64,000 bases of DNA from positions 124,001 through 188,000 of the forward strand of contig JAQSEB010000196.1 in NCBI GenBank assembly GCA_030063045.1, in the 5' to 3' direction. Shown here piece by piece: positions 37,435-50,600 of this stretch. The notes beneath the pieces are model-generated. The model was not told the origin of the DNA, did no database searches, and saw only the letters and a program-made list of their open reading frames with translations. This DNA comes from Pratylenchus scribneri (taxonomy: Eukaryota > Nematoda > Chromadorea > Rhabditida > Pratylenchidae). Both the position numbers and the translations under genes were made by a program. Positions within the stretch are counted from its first letter, which is position 1; each line of letters begins with the position of its first letter.

Positions 37435-40400
37435 ATGAAAAATAATTCACTGGATGAAATGAATAAAAAGAAGAAGCCAAATTTGATTGGAAGGCCGGCA
37501 ATCCAATTCGCTTATTCCTATTTCCTCACCGTAATTGTCAGCATATTATTGCCTTTTTCAGGTCAGTCTCTTTCAAAATAAATAAATTCATGGCTTTCTT
37601 TCCTCATTCAATTTAATGCAAATAATAATTTGGAAGGGGCCAATTTGTCCATCCATTCCAAAAGGGGAATTCCCCTGGATTTCCTCCCATTCATTCGACA
37701 TTATTAGTTCTGATTCTGATTGACCCATCCATTTTGCGCGCAAAAACAACCAATTATTTCGGGAAGGGCACATTCATTTGTTCTGACTGATGAAGGTTGA
37801 GGGGCAAATAGCCTTTCGCCTTTGGTGGTCGTCCATCGTGTCCCCTCGGTCATCATCAATGGATGGATGATGTCCGTGTCCATTTCCCTCACTTTAAATT
37901 GGCTTTGACTTTGTCGATGGGTGCCAAAAGGAGGGGAGCGGCGGTGACAAAATCCACAAAAAAAATTCCCATGGATAGTCTCAGAGGATTGCTAATTTGG
38001 AGTGGCCAATGGCCAAATGGATAGATGGATGGATGGCTTCTTGGCAGGCAAAGATGGAAATGGACGTGTTGAGGAGGGGGAGTTGTCCATTTTGTGAAGG
38101 CAAATTTGTTGGAAAGTGCCCAAAACATCGGGGCGGCGATAATTTACATTCCCACGGGATTGACAGATAGATGGGTGGATGAATGGATGTCTTTGATGGC
38201 CAAAAGAAGAATTAAGGAAGAGGAAAATGCGGGAAGGAAACGATGATAATTGGACTTTGAAAGTGTTAGGTCACATTGACCTGCCAACGTAGGGGAAATA
38301 TGGGGGCAAATTGGACAATTGCGTGTGAATGTGAATGAAATGAAATGACAGCTGCCCCATGAGGGAATGCTCCCCGAGAGAAAAAGAGGCTGCAAAAGTG
38401 AAGTGAGCCTAAATTGCGCGCATTCACTCGACTTTTATGCAGAAAATGGGTGGAAGCTGAATGGATGGATGGCCATAAGAAGAGATGTCCAACACATTTT
38501 CCCCTCTTTTGGCCACATTCCCCTTTTCGATTTTCCTCTCACTTTTTGGACAAAAAAAAAGGGGTAAAAATGAGTCCACCCTCAAACCCATCATATCCAC
38601 TGCCTTTGGTCCTTGGATTCCCCTCAATGCTTTGCCATATTTTCAATGGTCAGAGATTTTTGATTTTTCAATCACTAAAATGAAATTTTTTATTGTTTTA
38701 TTGGCAATTATTTAAAATGCCATAGATAATAGTGCATCAAAATCAATCAAAAATTGGAATTTGATTTTTAAGTTTGTCTCAAATCCGGTCGATTCCCGGG
38801 AATTTTGGACGGATCAATGCACAATTTGACGGCAATGAGAGGCGATTTGGTGGAGTTCAAATGTCGGGTGGAAAATGTGGGAAAACACAAGGCAAGTTGG
38901 AATTGGAAATTATTTTGAGAAATTTAACATAAATTTGATCCTTATAATATAAAAACATTCAAAATAAAAGAAACTCTGTTAAATTTGGAAATTTTTAGGT
39001 GATCAAAAAAAAATCTCTCATTCACGAGTACATTTTCCATTTAGGTTGCCTTTTTCCGTGATGGAATTCCGCCTCGGTTAATTGCCTATGATGAGTCCAT
39101 TTTTAAAAGGCCTGAAAAATATGAATTGTTGGCCAAATTGGGCGGCGGCGACCAATGGGTTTTACGCATAAAGGATGTTCAAGTTGGTTGGGGCATTGTT
39201 TTTAATTGTTTTCGGTGGTCCCATATAATGATTTATAATTGAATAAGAAAAAAGAGCCTTAGAAATTATCTTTTTAGTGATATTTTGTCATTAATTCTTT
39301 ATTTTGTTTTAAATATTCCCAATTTGAAGGAAGAAGATGCAGGAGGCTACATTTGCCAGCTGAACTCAAATCCGGTGTTGGCCAAAACGGGCCATTTGGA
39401 GTTGAAAAGTGCTCACAAAAATGGCCACATAAATATTTAACATGTTTTTTCAGTTCCACCGTCCATTTCGCGCAGTTCAACGCCGGCTGCCGTCGAAGTC
39501 CGTGAAGGGCACAATGTGACATTGTCCTGCCATGCTCGGGGCAATCCGCCGCCCACAATTGTTTGGAGGCGGGCAGATCGTCAAATAATTCGCTATAATG
39601 GAGCAGATGGATATGGGGGTGAGAAGGAGGATTTACAAAAAAAATTTTGAATGAGAAATAAAAGTCATTCCATCCATTTTATTAGTCCAAATCTATGGCT
39701 AAAGCTCTTTAGGGCACAATGATTGGGCCAAATAAGCTCTCATCCATGCCTTCGGCGGAGGCCTAAGCCCCTAGTGGCCTCAATAGGATAGGGATTAGAG
39801 GCGAATCACTTATCTTTATTAATTGTGCGGAAAAATATGATAATAAAGTGAAGGTAAAAAGCCATAGTAAGAGAGGAAAAAGGGAAGTTTTAAAAGGATA
39901 GATTGAGGCAATATTTGATTGATAGGGAGACAATGACAAAGGCGATTAAAAAGTGGAGGTAGATTTTACAGTAGGATGGAGCAGAAAGGACTTTAGGCAT
40001 TAGTGGCATTTATTAATTTCCCTCTTATTTCCTTTCAAAACAGCAGACAGTGTACATAAAGGAGCAGATTTGGCCTTGAACCGGGTTTCTCGACAACATA
40101 TGAGCGAATATGTTTGTGTGGCTTCAAATGGAATTCCACCAGATGAATCGTGGGCCATCAAGTTGCATGTTCTTTGTTGGGCCATTCAAATTTATTTCAT
40201 TCTCTTTCATTTTTCAATTTGGCAGTTGAGCCGGTGGTCGTCCCTCAATCTTTGGTGGTGGAGGCGCCCTTAAATTCGTTGATTACACGGATTGCATGCA
40301 CAGTGGAGGCATGGCCTAGGCCAAATATTGTTTGGCTCTTCGAAGGGCAGCCATTGCAAGATTCGGCAAAATTTTCAACAGTAAATTTAAAAATAATTTT

Positions 40401-41854
40401 GGATAAATTAAAATATAAAAATATTTAAAAATTTGAAATAATATTCAAAATTTTTTTCGTTTATTTAAGGAACAATCCGTTTCGGAACGTTACAAATCAG
40501 TTCATGTGCTTGAGATTAGGAATATTCAGTCCAGCGAATTCGGAATCTATCGTTGTGTAGCCACCAACGATTATGGCAGTCATTTTGGCGAAATTCGATT
40601 GATAGGTAAAATAATTTATTAGAATAATGCTAGAAGGAGGGGAATTTTCTCTAATAAGAGGAAAAATAAACGATTGATAAAAGAAAAATGAATTTGTTTG
40701 ATTTAATGAGAGTATTAAGTATTGTATTCCGGTTCCGGAAATATATTTTATATAATTGTTATGATATAAAAAATCAGAATTCTTTCCGGAAAACACAAAA
40801 AATCAGAATTCTTTCCGGAAAACACAAAAAATCAGAATTCTTTCCGGAAAACATAAAAAATCAGAATTCTTTCAGGAAAACACAAAAAATCAGAATTCTT
40901 TCCGGAAAACACAAAAAATCAGAATTCTTTCCGGAAAACACAAAAAATCAGAATTCTTTCCGGAAAACACAAAAAATCAGAATTCTTTCCGGAAAACACA
41001 AAAAATCAGAATTCTTTCCGGAAAACATAAAAAATCAGAATTCTTTCCGGAAGACACAAAAAATCAGAATTCTTTCAGGAAAACACAAAAAATCAGAATT
41101 CTTTCCGGAAAACACAAAAAATCAGAATTCTTTCCGGAAAACACAAAAAATCAGAATTCTTTCCGGAAAACACAAAAAATCAGAATTCATTCCGGAAAAC
41201 ACAAAAAATCAGAATTCATTCCGGAAAACACAAAAAATCAGAATTCATTCCGGAAAACACAAAAAATCAGAATTCTTTCCGAAAAACATAAAAAATCAGA
41301 ATTCTTTCAGGAAAACATAAAAAATCAGAATTCATTCCGGAAAACAACAAATCATTTGGAATATTCTATCCTTTCTCTCATTAAATCAAACCAATTCCAT
41401 TCCTCTTTTTCTTTTATCAATCTCCTTTTAATGCACACCACATGTAAATAATCACTCATTATTTTATTCCACAGAAACTCCACCAATTGACGGTGAATCC
41501 CTGCAGAATTCATTGAATGAAGGTAAGTGCCATATCAAAATTTTCATATTTTCTTCAACAAATTCACCAAATATTCCCCTCCTGCACTTTCCCTTTTTGT
41601 TGTGCCATTTTTGTTCATTGACTATTTCAGGCTCCGGCATTGTTCCGGATGATGAGGATGGTGGAATCGAGGAGGCAATTGGTCGATGGCAGTGGCGTGA
41701 CCCATACAGTAGGGCCAGCACGCCTTCATCTATTTGGCTGCGAAAGCAGTTGGCCTCCGACAAAGGTGTTCTTCTAAAAACGACAAATATTACCTCTGAT
41801 TCCCTTTCGAAAGGACGAACATTCACTCCTTTCATAATAATTCATAATTTGTAG
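37435..41854 (+). CDS. three-Ig-domain cell-surface protein (DIP/lachesin/IgLON type, RIG-5-like)
   Basis: Ten exons close exactly to 440 codons: 37435-37561, 38773-38891, 39045-39182, 39330-39408, 39454-39618, 40044-40175, 40226-40380, 40470-40605, 41475-41522, 41631-41854. Exon 1 gives a signal peptide or anchor (FLTVIVSILLPFS). Ig1 has Cys in VEFKCRVENVG and in GGYICQL; Ig2 has LSCHARGNPPPTIVWRR and SEYVCVASNG; Ig3 has IACTVEAWPRPNIVW and GIYRCVATNDYG. The pattern fits the insect DIP/lachesin and C. elegans RIG-5/ZIG families, neuronal adhesion proteins. In Ig1 the core Trp is replaced by Phe (KVAFFRDG). No C-terminal TM is seen, so the product may be secreted or GPI-linked. Intron 38892-39044 uses a GC donor. 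Intron 5 holds a dispersed element and intron 8 a 29-bp minisatellite. Confidence 0.88.
39683..40012. repeat. dispersed ~300-bp element, copy 4
   Basis: Full-length and inverted relative to copies 1 and 2: TATGGCTAAAGCTC, GGCCTAAGCCCC, TTATTAATTGTGCGG, TTGAGGCAATATTTGATTGAT, then a TTACAGTAGGATGG block. Inside intron 5 of the Ig-domain gene. Confidence 0.8.
40768..41345 (+). repeat. 29-bp minisatellite array 3
   Basis: About 20 units of CACAAAAAATCAGAATTC followed by TTTCCGGAAAA (29 bp). Occasional single-base variants occur (CATTCC, TTCAGG, CATAAA). Inside intron 8 (40606-41474) of the Ig-domain gene. The frame-cycling ORF 40688-41320 is an artefact of the repeat. Confidence 0.95.
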
Positions 41855-42759
41855 AGTTTGGATTTGGACAATTCGCCGAAATCAATTAAATCCTATTTAT
41901 TAAGTCATAATGTCATAGCATATTTTATTTTGATTCGGTTAAGTATAAATTATAAATAGAAAATGCATAACTAACAAAATTAAATCACCGTATTGTCTTG
42001 AAGTTTCCCTGAAGGAATTTGTGAATGAATTGTCCTTCTATCCAAAAGCACATTCAGAACACAACTAATCACACATTTTTGAATTGAGCACATTATTAAC
42101 AAACAATCCACATCCATAATACTATTAAATAAATCTATTTTTGGATTAATCCATCCAACTAATTAATATTTAACGCACTTTTAATATATTCCCTTTTCCT
42201 CACATTTACCAAAAAATCCAACAAAAATTTACCTTCGAAATGTTATTGAATTTCATTATTTTCCAGAAATTCGGCGCAGTATTTCTCGGAGTGATTCAAA
42301 TAAACAAAATATTTGGCCCGAATCGTCAGCCGCTGGTTCCAAATTCATTATCAATTTTTGCCTTCAATTTTCCATCATTTTTCTGCCAAATTTTATTTAC
42401 CATAATTTTTGAAATGCTTCATTTTTGATTGGCTCAATTAATAAAATAAATAAATTTATTATAAAACATGGAATATTTTATTAATTAAAATGGATGATTA
42501 AATTGGAAAATGGACGAATTAATAAATTAATTATGACATTTTCAAATTTTTGATGAATACAAAAATACTAAAAAAATATTAGCCATTATGTTTTGGCTAA
42601 TCTTCATGTTTTGGCCCTCTTTCGACTCTTCAATTTATAATTGCATTGAATGAAACAAAAATAAATAAACTTTTGATTTTGCCTTTGTCATTTCCAATTT
42701 TTTTGCGATCCCAAAATTCCCAATAAACAATCCATAAATTATTCAATCCACCATCCAAA
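41855..42759. other. intergenic, no gene seen
   Basis: AT-rich sequence between the Ig-domain gene and the UNC-122-like gene, both on the plus strand. No domain-bearing frame; presumably 3' UTR of the first gene and promoter of the second. Confidence 0.5.
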
Positions 42760-45700
42760 TTGCACAATTCACCCTCCAATTCCCTCCACCAAAAAACATT
42801 CCCAGTCAATTGGATGTTTCACTCGAAAATTTGTCCATCGACTGCTGATGAGGGGGATGATGACTCGCATTTGGCCAAATCCCCTCCTTCTCCTTCTCCA
42901 TCAATTTTGCCCATTCGTCTTTTGTTCAGCCAACTTTTTCTGGTGGCCCTCAGCTTCGCCTCCTCAATTCACATTCATTCCCGCATTTCCCACTTGACCG
43001 GGGAATGTGAACGGACTGAAAGTGGATACAAAAATGGAAGCAAATGGGAATGGGGAATATTGGCCAACAATATTCGGACAAAAAGGGAGGCAACAATCCC
43101 ACAAAATGGAACACAAATTTGGCTGCATTCATTGTCCAGAATTCAGGCGAGCCAAAAAATGATGGAAATTGGGAAGAAAATTGATATTTTGGTGGAATTA
43201 ATTTAAAAGAATTTAAAATGGATTTTGTCATTTAGACTTTGATAACTTTAGTCCTAATCTATAGGGCTAAAGTTGTTTGGGGTGAGAGCTTGTGCCTAGG
43301 ATCAAGCCACGGGCCTTCTCCGGTGATGAATGGGTTAGGGATTTGTGGCGAATCAATTTTAAATTATTTTTTTACTAATTTTGCGGAAAATATCTGATAA
43401 TAACGTGAAGGGTAAAAAAGCTTTTGGAGAGGAAAAAGGGTGGATTTAAAAAGGCAGATTGGGGCAATATTTGATTGATAGGTGAAGGTGACAATGACAA
43501 GGCGATTAAAAAGTGGGGGTATAGTAGGACAAATAGGAAAAACCTTAAGCAGTATTGGCATTAACAATAAAATATTATGGTTTTAAAGAAAGGGTAAATT
43601 TAACATATCTTATTGAATATAACCCCAAAATATAAATAAATTAAAATCTGAATAAAGATGAATGAATTGTTGGAACATTGTCTCCAAATCCACGAATATT
43701 GCGGCGAAGATGACCAATCTGAAAGAGGTGCCCCGGGGCCGACTGGTATACCAGGCGATCCGGGGCCGCCTGGGCCAGAGGGACCGCCCGGACGGATTGG
43801 AGAGGTTTTTGGGGGTGAACGAAATAATTGTTTTGAATCAATCAAATTCAGACTGGATTGAGGGGTCCACAAGGGCCAAATGGGCCACCGGGCCCGGCTG
43901 GCCATGATGCAATTTGTCCAAAATGTCCGCTGGCCGAAGAGTTGGAAATGTCCGATTCGGAATGTCCAAAAGTGGAAAAAATGGCGGAATGCCCAAAAAT
44001 TGGCAATTCTGGGGCCTTTGGTGAATTTTTGAATGGGCCAATGGTTGTGGACAGATTGTTGCCTTTGGTTGTGGAATTTGTGAGTTAAATTTCTGGTGAA
44101 ATTTATGGGAAAAAATGTGCCATTTTGGATGATTGAAAATGAGACGGAAACGGATGCCTGTTTGCGAATTTGTACGGCAGCAAATTTGACAGAAAGGCGA
44201 TTGGAGGAAGAAAGACAAAAAGTGCCGGCCAGCACCGAAGCAGCCTATATCCAAGGGGCCACTGCCCGTTAGTCTCCAATTTACTGATTATTGTTTTTTG
44301 GCATTCGATTTAGATTGTTTCTTGGAAGGCGTGGGAAAGCCAATTTTCCATGCACATGCGAACACATTTTATGGTGCTTGGATGCGCGGTTTGTACAATT
44401 TGTCATTTTCATTTTTTTGATTATTATTATTAGTCCTTCCTTAGCTTGGACTGAGATTCGGAGCGAGAATGGGTCTAGGCTCAAGCACCGGACCTTCGTT
44501 GAGGATTTAAGCTATCCAAAACGGTATAGGGATTTGAGGGAATTATTATTGATTTGTTTTACGGGAAAAATTTGATAACAGAGCCTCGCAAAAGTGAACA
44601 TTTTGGATAATAGATTGATTTAAAAAGGAGGCTTGGGGCAATATTTGATTGATGATTAGATAAAAACTAAAATGTTGGTAGCAAAAAGTGGGTACTGTAG
44701 AAAAAATAGGAAAGGCTCTTATTAGGCATTTTTGGCATTGGACATTGATAATCTATGAAATTCTTTTAATTTTGATAGCCAAAAGACAATTTCCCATTTC
44801 AGATGCCTATCCACGTTCCGGTGCTGATTTGGAACGTCGTTGGTTGGCCTCCCATTTTGAGGGTGATTCCATTGCCGAATTTCGAACAGGTTGAACAAAT
44901 CAATTTTTCACATTTTTCCATATTTTTAGAAGCGGATTTGCGCCGTGGCCTTTTGGCCAATTCCCATCAATTGCCTCATCCATTCCGTGGCACAAATTCA
45001 CTTCTCTTCAATGGTTCCTTCTATTTTCATCGGGCCGGAACACCTTTGCTGGCCAAATTCGAATTCGCCTCAAAAAGATACGAAGAATTGGTCATTGCCA
45101 ATGGATTGGCCCATCGGGCAGATGATGTTTGAAAATGAAGGGAAATGATGGAATATTCCCTTTTTAGTATCTTTTCAATGGATCGAAAAGTTTTTTGGAC
45201 ATTGCAATCGACGAAAATGCACTCTGGGTGGGTAAATTATTTTTTCAAAATTAATTTCATCTTAATCCCATTTTTAAGGTTTCCTTCCATTATGAGGGTG
45301 TGGCACATTTGAGTGTTGCCAAAATGGACATCAACAATTTGACTGTTTATCATATTTGGAATTTAACAATGGTAAGTCATCCTCTCAGCCAGCCAAATTA
45401 TTTATAAAGTGCAAATCCACATATCCCCTTTTAATCATGGATATTTGTCCTAATCTAGGGCTAAAGTTGTTCCCGGGTCTTCGCCGGAGGCCTAAGCTCC
45501 CAGTGGCCTAAAAATGGGAGAGGGATTGGAGGCGAATCAACATTAAATTATTCTTTATTAATTGTGCGTTTAATAATGTGAAGGGGAAAAGATATCTGGG
45601 GAGGAAAAAGGGCTGGTTTAAAAAGGCAGCTTGAGGCAATATTTGATTGAGAGGGTGACAGGGCGATTAGGCAAAAAGTGGGGATACGGTAGGAAGAATA

Positions 45701-46162
45701 GAGAAGACCCTTTTATGTATTATTGGCATTGACAATGGATTTACATCTAAACCTATGACATAATCCTGTGCTTAAATTTGATTCATTTCTTATTTTAGTT
45801 TGTGTATTGCTTATTTGGATTTTTCAATTCCAATTAATTCCCCCTTGAATTGAAGATCCCCCATCGAGAAGTGGCCAATGGATTTGTGCTTTGTGGAGTA
45901 ATTTATTTAGTGCGAAGTGGCACCGAATTGAACACCGAAATTTCGTGGGCATTCGATTTTTACCGGAACAAATATTTGAAACCGAATATTCGATGGCAGA
46001 ATTTGTACGGAAATGCAAATCACATTGCCTATAATCCATTCGATCGGTGCAAAATTAAATCAATAATTTGGATTTAATTCTAATTATTACAGACGAATTT
46101 ATGTTTATGATCGTGGATATTTGCTGAGTTTGCCGGCCCGAATTAGTTGGAGGGCAAAATAA
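42760..46162 (+). CDS. unc-122: UNC-122-like type II membrane protein: collagen repeat plus olfactomedin domain (gliomedin/COF type)
   Basis: C. elegans UNC-122 has this same unusual pairing and is needed at neuromuscular contacts and in coelomocytes. Exon 1 (from 42760 or the inner ATG 42814) encodes a type II signal-anchor (IRLLFSQLFLVALSFAS) and a stalk. Exon 2 (43658-43804) and exon 3 (43852-44079) carry an unbroken Gly-X-Y run across their junction (GIPGDPGPPGPEGPPG...GPQGPNGPPGPAG). The olfactomedin domain starts at about 44314 (CFLEGVGKPIF) and uses exons 44314-44388, 44803-44889, 44930-45126, 45168-45227, 45279-45371, 45856-46046 and 46093-46162. Hallmarks are FNGSFYFHRAG, DENALWVSF, HREVANGFVLCGVIYLV and IYVYDRGYLLSLP. 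Exon phases agree throughout. The exon 1 donor is ambiguous: GC at 43147 or GT near 43191 would both keep frame. Introns 1, 5 and 9 each contain a copy of the dispersed ~300-bp family. Confidence 0.88.
43240..43563. repeat. dispersed ~300-bp element, copy 5
   Basis: Intron 1 of the UNC-122-like gene. Landmarks: TCCTAATCTATAGGGCTAAAG, GGGGCAATATTTGATTGATAG, TATAGTAGGACAAATAGG, AAGCAGTATTGGCATT. Confidence 0.8.
44428..44740. repeat. dispersed ~300-bp element, copy 6
   Basis: Intron 5 of the UNC-122-like gene, same orientation as copy 5. Landmarks: GGGTCTAGGCTCAAGC, GGGGCAATATTTGATTGATG, TACTGTAGAAAAAATAGG, TTATTAGGCATTTTTGGCATT. More diverged. Confidence 0.75.
45448..45735. repeat. dispersed ~300-bp element, copy 7
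   Basis: Intron 9 of the UNC-122-like gene. Begins GTCCTAATCTAGGGCTAAAG and ends ...TATTATTGGCATTGACAAT. This is the clearest copy for defining both ends. Confidence 0.8.
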
Positions 46163-47620
46163 TGAAATTTCCAGAAAAAGAAGAATAAATAACCAAAATA
46201 ACCTCACAAAATTAATTATTCACTATATAAATTTATATCCAATCTTAAAAGAAAGCAATAAAATGTTCCTTGCAAAAATGTCCGGCCATTTTTTAGTATC
46301 AAAATGTCACGCAATTCCATTTTTGGGGAGAAGTCCATTCTCGGCTTTGTTTTCCTCCTTTTACGATTTCCCCTCCAAATTTTCCAATTTTCCATCCTCA
46401 AATTCAGCCGTCCCAAAGCCCATATATTCAGTTGCCCATCCATCGAATCCAAACATCTGGCTGATGAGCCAATTTTCCCAATCCAATCTCCATCAATTTA
46501 TTATTATATATTCCAATTGGTTGGCCATAAATTTGCCGCAAATTATCCAATCACAAAAACAGTCCATTTTATTTTTTTACCAATAATTTTTACGTCAATT
46601 TTTAGCTTCAGTTTATTCAAATCATTTCCAGTTTTTTGGGTAAGTTTTTTAATAATTTTGTAAGTTTAATTTTAATTTCATTTATTCAAAATCATTACAA
46701 TAATATTCCACAAAACCCCAAAAATACAATAATTTTTGACCGCATTCATTCATTTATCATCGCCCAATTTTGGTCAATAGAAAGTGAATGTGAAGGAATG
46801 AATGATTTTTTGATGACACTAACATAAGGTGCCAATAATGATCTCAGCAGGTGGATTCAATGAGATTATATCTTAATCTTCTGCCATTGCCCATTTTGCC
46901 CTTTCCATGGGCGGCAATAAATCCAATCATCCAACAAAATTGCCTTTCCCCTTCCCCATTTTTTACTCATTTTTATGTCCACTTTCCATTTGGCCAATTG
47001 GCCAATCATTGAAATATAAGTGAATGAATGAAAGACAGCTGCCGGTCAAAATGTGAGTTTCGACGAAGATTTTTGATGAGTTGAAAAACTTCACCCGGGG
47101 GTTTTTGACCACTTCATTTGCGACGGTGGAATTCATTCATTCATTTCCCCTTCCTAATGTGCCCTTCGGCCCCCCTCAACGTGGAGAAGTGACCGCTAAC
47201 CTCGAATGAAGGAAAGGGAAATGGAATCGGATTAATTGCGGCGAAGTGAGGAAGGGAAGGAAGGGAGGATTGCGCAGCATCCCCCATTTCGGACTTCCCA
47301 ACATTCCTCCTCACATTTGCCCACCATTTGTGTTGTGTCCTCTTGAAAAAGGCGCCGGTGGGCGTGCCTCCTCCCACTTTTGAGCCTGCCTCTTCCCTTC
47401 ATTGCCCAGCTACCCTCTTCTCCCCCCAAGGCCCCTTTCAACGCCTCCCCTTCACCCAAAACCTCATTCATTGCTGTCCATTTCCCCTCACTCACTCAGT
47501 CTTCCTTCCTTCTGGCCGATGCCCTAAATTATTCGCCTTGCGCGCCATTCGTTCATATCCTCTGGCCAACACATTTTAAGGCCAATTATCTCAATTTTTG
47601 GCCAATTTCACTCAGCTAAA
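46163..47620. other. intergenic, no gene seen
   Basis: Between the UNC-122-like and EVA-1-like genes, both plus strand. Frames on both strands are low complexity and not splice-consistent. The 47.1-47.6 kb part is GC-richer and probably holds the eva-1 promoter. Confidence 0.45.
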
Positions 47621-50600
47621 ATGTTTTCCTCTTCGTCCATTCTATTCCTTCTCCTTTTCTTCCTTTCATTCCGGCCACCTTTTTCCGCGCCTTCCGCCCT
47701 CCATCAGTCGCCGGCAGCGGAACCAACAATTCGACCAGAACTCATTGAAGGTGAGTCAAAAACAAATTTCAATTTTGGTACCTTTTTGGACCCTAAATAG
47801 GGATCCTTCGATCGGTTCGTCTTCATTCGGGTTTGTGTGAATTTCCCCTTTAGCTTCCTTTCCTTTTTTGCCGTTTTACCTTTATGAATTCTTTTCTTCC
47901 TTTTTTGGGCAGATGTCCCCCTTTTCCTTCAAATTTTTTTCCACCTTTTTGGCTCACAATTCTCAGGTCGTTCTCAACCTTTTGGCAACATTCTCCTCCT
48001 AATGAAATATTCATTTTTGTGGTGAAATGAGGGAAGAATTATGGCCAAAATAGCCGAAAATGGAATGAATATATTTTAGAATTGGAAAAGGGAAAAGGGG
48101 GACCATCTGTGAACCAACCAATCGACGAAAGGATGCGGTTTTGGTTGGGCTTTGCCTTTTATTCCTTTCCTTTTAGTTTCCCTTCGGCTTTTTCGCCCTT
48201 TTTGGTCAGTCCAATTTGCGCGCTTTTGTCCCCTTCTTTGGTCCTTTTTGGTCATCCCTCAATAATCGGCTTATTTCTTTTTTATTTTGCCAGCTTCCCT
48301 TTCTTTGGTTAGGCCCCAAATATACCCAAATAAACTTCTTCAATTCAATCCAAAAATGTGAATTCATTCCCATTTTCAGCCCTTCTCTCCGAATCACTTC
48401 GTCTTCATTTGGTGCAAGCTTGCCAAGGTGAACATGTCAGTCTGCAATGTCCCCGGCATACCCACATTTCGCCGTTGAATTCATTTTTCGGTCGACTGGT
48501 GCCAAGCCGGGAATTGTGCCCTTCGGAAAGGGCCGGCGGCGGTGGTGAGGAGGATACCAGCTGCGACTTTGCCGAAACTCATTCCGTAAGGAGGAAAGGC
48601 CAAAAATGGGAAGGGGATGCTGGTAATTTGATGAGTGAACCGGAGAGAAGGGCACCCTCTAATCCATTGGCCAAATTAATTCCCCTGGATACTCCCAGTT
48701 GGTCAACTCCAAAGTAACCCAAAACAAGGATGCCGCCAATTTTGTAGTCTCCCTTGGGATTGACCCAATGTTGTTGAGGGTTTGAATTTGAAGAAGAATG
48801 GCCAATGGCCATTTTGGGTCATTGCGTGTTTGAGAGGAAGGCACACACAAATTGCCCTGCACAAAACCTTTTTGAGTTTTGGATGGGAAAATTGTGGCCT
48901 TTCCATTCAAAACCCCTCTTCTCCACTTGGCCGATTTCCCCGCCGGTGGACTGTGAGGGAAATGGATATTTGGCCCCATTGCCCATTGGCCATTCCAGCG
49001 TTGGCGCAATGTCCATCCAAAGGAGGGGACTCTTGTACCCGCCATAGGAGGCGGCTGACCATTCCCGCGGGGGAGTCCCTCCTCTCCTCTCTTTTCACCG
49101 GCAAATTTATTTCATCCATCCCATTGCCCATTCCCTCCCCTCAGCCCAGGGCTGTCCGCCACAATTATCCAACCCCCCCCCCCCATCCCCTGTAAATAAA
49201 TGCCCTAGAGTCCTATGGGGATGGCCCCACCAGCACACACAGTTGTCGACGGGAATGGCCGTTGGGGATGGGAATGGGGGAGGTGCCCCCATTTTGAGTG
49301 ATGAAATCGAGTCGACGCATGAATGAGGGGCAAAAGGGGGAATGGGAATGAATATGGGCGCGAGAATGGATGGAATGGGAAAATGCATAAAAATTTGGGC
49401 AATTTTCAAAAAGCCGGTGAATGATGGAAATTGGTGAAAAATCGGCAAAATTGGATTAGAAGGGAATTCCAACTTTAAAAAAATATAATATTTTTCTATC
49501 TCTTTTTTGACAATGTTTCAAAAATTTGCATATTTCCTTAATAATTCATCCACTAATAATCAAATCCTCTTGCTTTGTTGGCCTTCTGGCGCTTCATTTT
49601 CATATTTCTCCTTTCCTCCTTCTGGCATTACAGCGAAAAAGTGCCGAAAGGCCGCAGAACAAATGTTCCCCTTGGGCCATTGGCCAAAACACTCCTTGGA
49701 GAAGGGAAGGGTCATTTGTCTATTTGGATTGGATGGAGAAAGGCGGGAATGGAAGAAGGGAAGGAAAAAAAGGGAATGAGCGTTTTGTTGGCCATTGTGG
49801 CAATGATGAATTGGCCTATTGGGAGGGGAAGGGAAGGGATGATCCGAAACCGACAAATTGGGCCGATTGGGGTTGGGGGTGTGGGAGGGGCAATGTGTGG
49901 ACAAAATGACCTCCCTCTGGGCAACAGCTGGGCATAGGGGATGAATGGACGAATTGGTAGGAAGAACAATGGAGAGGCCAAATATGTATCCAAATTATTG
50001 GGGCGGAAGATAAAAATTGACCAATTTTTGTTTAGGTGAGGGAAATTGGTGGGGATTGAGGGAAATGAGGAAAAACAAAATTCATACGAATTAATAGTCA
50101 TCAAGTCCAAAAAATGAGCAAATTTGGGTCAAATTTTGATTGGAATATTGAGGGATTTAATATTTAATATCCCATTTGCAGCGTGTCCAGGAACAATGCC
50201 GTGCCAAACGAAAATGCCGTCTTTGGGTTAGGCCCGAATTGTTTGGCGAAAGGGATCCATGCCCAAATACGGGAAAATATCTCCAAATTGGCTACAAATG
50301 TTCACCCGGTTTGAATTCCTTCCCATCAATTCCCCTCAATCTTTTCCCCAATTAAGTTTCCTTCGAGGACCAAAATTTCTGTGAAGGCCAACAAACTCGG
50401 CTTGGCTGCAAATCGGGCCAAAGATTGTCCATTTATTCCGCCCATTATGGAAGGACGGCGAACGGTCAGGCAATGCATTGTGATGGCGGAAAAGGAGGAC
50501 AAGTGGTGGGCCAAGGTCAGTGCCGAATTTTGGAGGCCAAGCAAAATTTGAATGGAAATTCAAAGAAAAGGCCATAATTCCCTCCATCCATTTTATTTCC

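Noticed and set aside
43147..43657. Claiming a further GC-AG intron in the UNC-122-like gene
   Set aside because: A GT donor near 43191 also keeps the frame, so the sequence alone cannot decide.
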